A stretch of 64,000 nt of DNA from Hemerocallis citrina (Eukaryota > Streptophyta > Magnoliopsida > Asparagales > Asphodelaceae), in NCBI GenBank assembly GCA_017893485.1, contig CM030366.1, forward strand, positions 75,707,227 to 75,771,226, in the 5' to 3' direction. The notes under the pieces were generated by a model. That model did no database searches, was not told the DNA's origin, and worked only from the letters and a program-made list of their open reading frames with translations. The position numbers and the translations under genes were made by a program. Positions 59,420 through 64,000 of the stretch are shown one piece after another (the first letter of the stretch is position 1; every line of letters begins with the position of its first letter).

Positions 59420-60060
59420 AGAAAAGTCCTTTGGACTTCCAAGCGTAAGGGCGCGACTCTTGGGCCGCTCTCGAAGCGTCGCGAAGGCCCAAAACCACTT
59501 TGTCTTTTCACTAAGACAAGTAGCTCGGTGCAACAGGATCTAAATCCGAACAATGAGCGATCCGAACCCATCAGCAAAGGGACCGATCGGTTCGCCGAGC
59601 AAGGATCCCTCCGGCAGCCCTGAGCGTCCCCCGACCGTCCTACAGTCAGATCCCTAGACGACCAACCGAGCAAGCGCCATCCCGAGCATCAAAACGGAGA
59701 AAATTCACTTTCTCCTCCATCTGACGACTCGGATCGCACCACATTGCCCGGACGAGACACTTCGGATTCAGGCGCTCCGCCTCTATCTGAAAAAGCCAGA
59801 AAAAGTTTTGATTGAAAGCTTTAAGGCATCGCCCTCGGCGAGCCCCCGGGCCCCAGGTCGCGGTCGGTCCACCGGAAAGCGGAACCCGACCCACTCGCGG
59901 AGCCCGACCAGAAAGCGGATTGGCACACCTCCCATCTCTAGCTCCTTCGGGCTGACATCCATCAGAAGCCGTCAGCCCGGAAGGAAGACAGAGATCGGAG
60001 GAGACCCATCCCTCCGAAGCGCATTATTCTCCGAATCCGGACTTGGGTCATCACCTCTTC
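59420..60060. other. Region upstream of the antisense gene
   Basis: Contains the presumed antisense promoter region and a degenerate piece of the 223-bp family near 59665-59760 (CCGAGCAAGCGCCATCCCGAG..ACGGAGAAAATTCAC). The open frames here have no recognisable domain. Confidence 0.5.
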
Positions 60061-60415
60061 CACCATGATCTCCCCTGACCCTGACACCTGCATCGGGGCC
60101 GTCAGAGTCAGGAGAAGATCATGGTGGAAGAACGACCACCCGTCCTTCTAGAGCAGCTCGTCCCTCGGGTCCGGACTACGGTCGTCACCACTTCTGCCTT
60201 GTTCTCCCTCGACCCTGACACCCTCATTGGGGCCGTCAGGATCGGAAGAAGAACAAGGCAGAAGAGTGGCCACCCCTCCGAACCTCTCGAGGTTAAAATT
60301 TCACAAGACAGGCGTCCGCCTTGACCCCGGTCGTCACCTCTTCTGCTATGATCTCCCCTGGCCCTGACATCCGCATCGGGGCCGTCACAACCAGGAGAAG
60401 ACCATAGCCGAAGAG
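60061..60415. repeat. Three tandem hairpin units
   Basis: Hairpins at 60061-60126, 60188-60269 and about 60338-60415 each pair a left arm (CATGATCTCCCCTGAC type) with its reverse complement around a loop containing CATCGGGGCCGTC or ATTGGGGCCGTC. Arms are 25-33 bases with few mismatches; bases between units are unrelated in part. No coding content. Confidence 0.88.
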
Positions 60416-60690
60416 CAACCACCCAAGGCAGACGCCTCCGAGGACTAAAACTCAAAACATTTTTTGTGACTGAAACTGCAAAGGGAGTGAAGTATTTATA
60501 ACCACCTTCCAAGAACCAGCCATTATGACCCTCGGAAGTTGAAACGCCACGCATTAATTGGAAGGCGCCACTGCTTAATGGCCTCGGGAAGTTGGAACGC
60601 CGCACGAATCCTGGGACGCCATTAATGCCCTCGAAAACTGAATCGTATCGAGATCCGTTCCCCCCTTTACGGCCCGGAACGCGTTTCCAT

Positions 60691-61850
60691 GCTCGGACTG
60701 CCGAAACCCCATGCCTTCGGTCGGCTGCCGAGCAAATGCCTTTCCGAGCCTGCAAATGGAGAAAACTCACTTTCTCCTCAACTTTCGTGTAAGATCTCGA
60801 TCAGACAGCCCAGATCTCGCCGAGGACACTAAACGACAAGATAGTGTTTTCTTGAGAAATGTGCCCGTCTCGAGATGCGTGTCGTCAACCGACGGCTCAG
60901 ATTACGCCATGTCGCTTGGACTGCCGAAACCCCAATCCTTCGGTCGGCTGCCGAGCAAGTGCCTTTCCGAGCCTGCAAACGGAGAAAACTCACTTTCTCC
61001 TCAACTTTCGTGTAAGATCTCGATCAGACGGCCCAGATCTCGCCGAGGACACTAAACGACAAGATAGTATTTTCTTGAGAAATGTGCCCGTCTCGAGATG
61101 CATGTCGTCATCCGACGGCTCAGATTGCGCCACGTTGCTCGGACTACCGAAACCCCAATCCTTCGGTCGGCTGCCGAGCAAGTGCCTTTCCAGCCTGCAA
61201 ACGGAAAAAACTCACTTTCTCCTCAATTTTCGTGTAAGATCTCGATCAGACGGCCCAGATCTTGCCGAGGACACTAAACGACAAGATAGTGTTTTCTTGA
61301 GAAGTGTGCCCGTCTAGAGATGCATGTCGTCATCCGACGGCTCAGATTGTGCCACGTCGCTCGGACTGCCGAAACCCCATGCCTTCGGTCGGCTGCCGAG
61401 CAAGTGCCTTTCCGAGCTTGCACTTGCTCCATGTCATCCGACGGCTCAGATTGCGCCACGTCGCTCGGACTGCTGAAACCCCATGCCTTCAGTCGGCCGC
61501 CGAACAAGTGCCTTTCCGAGCCTGCAAACGGAGAAAAAAGCCACCGAGCAACTACGACCGTTGGATCTTTCAGAAATTCGTGCTTCTAATGATGGACGGT
61601 CCAGATCGCACCACGTGCGCTAAAGACAAGATAGCGTTTTCTTGGGAGACGTGCCACCATCCGACGGCCCAGATTGCGCCGTCGCTCGGACCGTCGAACC
61701 CCCTTGCCTCCGGTCGACGGCCGAGCAAGCATCATTCCGAGCTCGCAAACGGAGAAAAAAGCTGCCGAGCGATAACGACCGCCAGATCTCTCAGAAAATC
61801 GCGCTCGACGCTGATCAAAGGTCCAGATTGCGCCACGCAAATAATCGGTA
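60691..61850 (+). repeat. 223-bp tandem array of gypsy A
   Basis: Units begin CCGAAACCCC at 60701, 60924, 61147 and 61369, then become shorter and diverged to about 61850. Each contains CTTCGGTCGGCTGCCGAGCA, a GGAGAAAACTCACTTTCTCC hairpin, AGATCTCGATCAGACGGCCC and ACTAAACGACAAGATAGT. Frames on both strands are shadows of the period. Confidence 0.93.
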
Positions 61851-62243
61851 TTTAAAAATCGATTTTTATTTATTTAAATCGTTTTATTTATTTAAAAATT
61901 GCGAAAAATTACTAAAAATTTGGGAAAATTAACTAAAAATTCTAGAAAATAATTAGAAGTTCGGGGGGATATTTTTGAGCCCTTGGACGAATAATTATTG
62001 CCTCGGATGTACTGTTAAGCACCCCGAACGATTAGTTAACACATCGCAAAATTAAATAAATAATCCGAAAAAATAGATAAAAACCGTCCAATGTTCAACA
62101 AGGCTTCGGAACAACTTACTGCTTTAAAAATCACCTCACTACCCCCTTCGAGGTTCACAACTCTCCATTCGGACTCCGATACAACCCCACTAGCCACTAA
62201 AACAGTTAAACTACTCCTCAAAGGCTGATCACACTCAGTCTTT
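61851..62243 (+). other. AT-rich segment before the 3' LTR of gypsy A
   Basis: Starts with a perfect 16-base palindrome TAAAAATCGATTTTTA (61853-61868) and AT-rich text, then leads to the polypurine tract. No gene. Confidence 0.6.
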
Positions 62244-62256
62244 AGAAGTGGGGGGG
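62244..62256 (+). other. Polypurine tract of gypsy A
   Basis: AGAAGTGGGGGGG lies three bases before the 3' LTR. No such tract precedes the LTR at 47449, which supports reading that one as a 5' LTR only. Confidence 0.85.
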
Positions 62257-62259
62257 TCG

Positions 62260-62850
62260 TGATATGGCTGAAAATGGGGTTAAATCAGAACCGTCCAGAC
62301 CGGGCACGAATCTTGAAGCTCGGGGGTAAAAAGGTAATTTCGCATACGAATGGGTCCAAAGCGGGCACTGGATCTCCTTCTCACAGATCCAATAACCCGC
62401 AAACGGATCCGCTCCAACTGGGTACGGGTCCCGACCCAAGACAAACCCAGACCACCAAGAGGAGAATCAGGGCCACTGATCTGACTGAATCAACGAGCCT
62501 GATTAGCTCCCACCAGGAATCAGGGGTCAATTTCCCAAAACAGAATGGGAGGATTTTTCTCCTGACAGTTACGCAGGGAATCAGGATCCTAATCATTCCT
62601 ATGGCGACTATAAATACCTCCCCCCTACCACTGTGACCAGGTAATCACTCTTTTTCCACCTTAAGCTCTTTCATAATCACCACTGGTTGCTGACAAGAGC
62701 GTCGGAGGGTGCGTCGCCGGAATCAACCCCGGTGTATCGCACTTCCTTACAGGTTGCGGCAGGAATCAGAAGGCTTGGATCCACTGTTCAGGTTTTTCTC
62801 GAACTCACAAATCTCATCTGTTTACCCCCACACCGAAATCAGCGGTAACA
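62260..62850 (+). repeat. 3' LTR of gypsy A
   Basis: 591 bp, TGATATGGCTG to GCGGTAACA, TATAAATA at 62609. It is not followed by a primer-binding site but by the target duplication CAAAA, so the element ends here. Confidence 0.95.
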
Positions 62851-62855
62851 CAAAA

Positions 62856-64000
62856 CACTCCTCAACTTCATGAAGACAAGAATGTTGCAGGGCTATTTTC
62901 ACCATGAAGAAGGGCGATTTTTCAGCCCACTATTAAAGAGAAGTTGTGGATCTTCGAGTTAGCTTCGAAATGAGGGGTCACACGCCCCGACCGGACCTCC
63001 GTAGCACCGGAAAAGTGGATCGCAACACAGCTACGCCGAGCTCTTCACCTTGCCGAGCTTCGTCCAATATGCCGACCCCCTGCCTCGTTGAGCTCCGACC
63101 CCTCCTCCGTCGTCGAGCTCACCTCGATGAGCTCTGCCATGACCGAGCTACAACGCCGAGCTACCGGGGCACCGACCTCCGTATTGGGGAAAAAAACACC
63201 CCCGAGCTCCTTGGACCGTCAGATCGTCCAGATATTCGTGCCATGGATGATGGATGACTCAGATTTTGCCACGTTTCCACAAAACGACAAGATAACGTTT
63301 TCTCAAAATCTGAGCCACTTGTCTCGTGATTCGTGCCATGATCGTGATCAACCGTCCAGATTGAGCCACGTAGCTCGAATCTAAAATTCGAGTTACCGAG
63401 CTACTGAACTACAAAATGGCCAAAAATGTTACCTCAAATTCTGTGCTCGGATTTGCCGAACAAGCAAGTAGCCCACAAAAAAAAGGAAAAAAAGGAGAGC
63501 AACAAGGGTCGGGTTCGGACCCATTAGGGACCCAAACCCGAACCCCATACCACTTCATCCCCTTCTTCTCCACTCTCCCGCCAAAAACCAAAACCAGAGG
63601 AATGAAAACCCAAACTCCTCTCACCTGGCCGAGCTCCAAGATGCCGACCCCCTGCCTTGTCGAGCTCCGACCCCTCGCCTCGTCGAGCCCTCCACTTCGC
63701 GAGCACCGACTGCCGAGCTCCACCACCCACCGATGTCGAGCTCGCCATCCAACCACCTTACCATTAGTCAGCTCAGCCATGCCCTTGCCGAAGCTCCCCT
63801 TTTTCCAACGGCGAGCTCCATGCGGTGTCGTCGAGCTCCATCAAGCTCCTCTTCTCCAACGACGAGCTCCATGGCCTCGTCGAACCCACTCCCGAGCTCA
63901 CACATCTCCGTCGCCGAAGCTCGAGCCTCCTCGTCAAAGCTTCACCGGAGTTTCTAGCTCCCATCGCCATCTCACCGAGCTTGCCCATAGCCGAGCTCAC
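62856..64000 (+). other. 3' region of gypsy B resuming after gypsy A, GAGCT-rich
   Basis: Text near 63225-63370 (CCGTCAGATCGTCCAGAT, AACGACAAGATAACGTTTTC, CCACGTAGCTCG) is related to gypsy A's 223-bp family, consistent with the same position in element B. More than 20 GAGCT motifs occur, mostly in CCGAGCTCC, and a ~50-base segment beginning ATGCCGACCCCCTGCC is repeated at 63069 and 63641. Frames on both strands show no domain. No LTR is reached before the window ends. Confidence 0.6.

Larger units (their letters stand above)
47449..62850 (+). mobile_element. Gypsy element A, full-length Tat-type retrotransposon
   Basis: LTRs 47449-48037 and 62260-62850, primer site, polypurine tract and the exact target duplication CAAAA (47444-47448, 62851-62855) define a complete 15.4-kb element. 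Order on the + strand: gag, protease, RT, RNase H, second RNase H, integrase. Then come 110-bp tandem repeats, an antisense intron-containing gene module, three hairpin repeats and a 223-bp array. Two RNase H domains and a large 3' region with extra genes are diagnostic of the plant Tat/Ogre clade. This copy carries several stops and two frameshifts. Confidence 0.95.
35196..64000 (+). mobile_element. Gypsy element B, gag-only Tat-type, continues past window end
   Basis: B has a 584-bp LTR, a primer-binding site and a gag related to gypsy A's, then tandem repeats, but no protease, RT or integrase text between gag and the repeats. It is interrupted by a TGTAAT..TTACA element (36196-44326) and by gypsy A (47449-62850). 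Sequence on both sides of each insert continues after removing the target duplications. Its 3' LTR is not in the window. An element with LTRs, primer site and gag only matches the TR-GAG class described in plants. Confidence 0.75.

Noticed and set aside
60711..61932. Several 60-180-codon frames with GCRASAFPSLQ-type repeats
   Set aside because: Products of the 223-bp array, present on both strands.

Overview
The window is a stretch of plant nuclear DNA, most likely from a flowering plant. It consists almost entirely of transposable elements inserted into one another. The evidence is Ty1/copia and Ty3/gypsy LTR retrotransposons of plant type, a CACTA transposon, a hAT element, several foldback MITEs and long TA/GA microsatellites. 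I find no intact host gene. The only clearly host-derived coding sequence is one exon of a RuvB-like 1 (RuvBL1/TIP49a) helicase carried inside the CACTA element.

Layout. (1) 1-6186 is a very decayed copia element on the + strand, its 5' LTR cut by the window edge, with a 356-bp foldback MITE between TA microsatellites. (2) 6884-18275 is a copia element on the - strand with target duplication AATGT. Its integrase is split by a 4.6-kb CACTA transposon (11184-15773, duplication TTA) carrying captured exons. (3) 19072-30780 is a second, related minus-strand copia element. It is split by a 3.4-kb LTR-like element (22995-26381) and by an 1.8-kb hAT element (27151-28994, duplication GCTCCAGT); its upstream LTR is truncated. 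(4) 31076-35195 is the left part of a long solo-LTR-like element with TGTAACACCCCG termini. It is interrupted at 35196 by gypsy element B.

(5) Gypsy B (35196 to beyond the window end) has an LTR, a primer-binding site and a gag, but no pol. It is split by an LTR-like element (36196-44326, duplication TCAAG) that holds another (39629-44082, duplication CATGA). It is split again by gypsy A. (6) Gypsy A (47449-62850, duplication CAAAA) is a complete-length Tat-type gypsy element. It has gag, protease, RT, two RNase H domains and integrase on the + strand, then tandem repeats, then an intron-containing gene module on the opposite strand with its own TATA box, then hairpin and 223-bp repeat arrays. 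Its two LTRs differ at about 20 positions in 590 by hand count. (7) 62856-64000 is B's 3' region again.

How it works together: gypsy A is the only element whose full set of replication domains can be read end to end, but it carries four CGA-to-TGA stops, an amber stop in gag and two frameshifts, so this copy should not be autonomous. B keeps LTR, primer site and gag and would need enzymes from an A-like relative. The elements with TGTAAYRCCCCG termini, the MITEs, the CACTA and the hAT element are non-coding or carry only captured fragments. The order of insertion is readable from the nesting: 31076 element, then B, then 36196 element, then 39629 element, with A also inserted into B.
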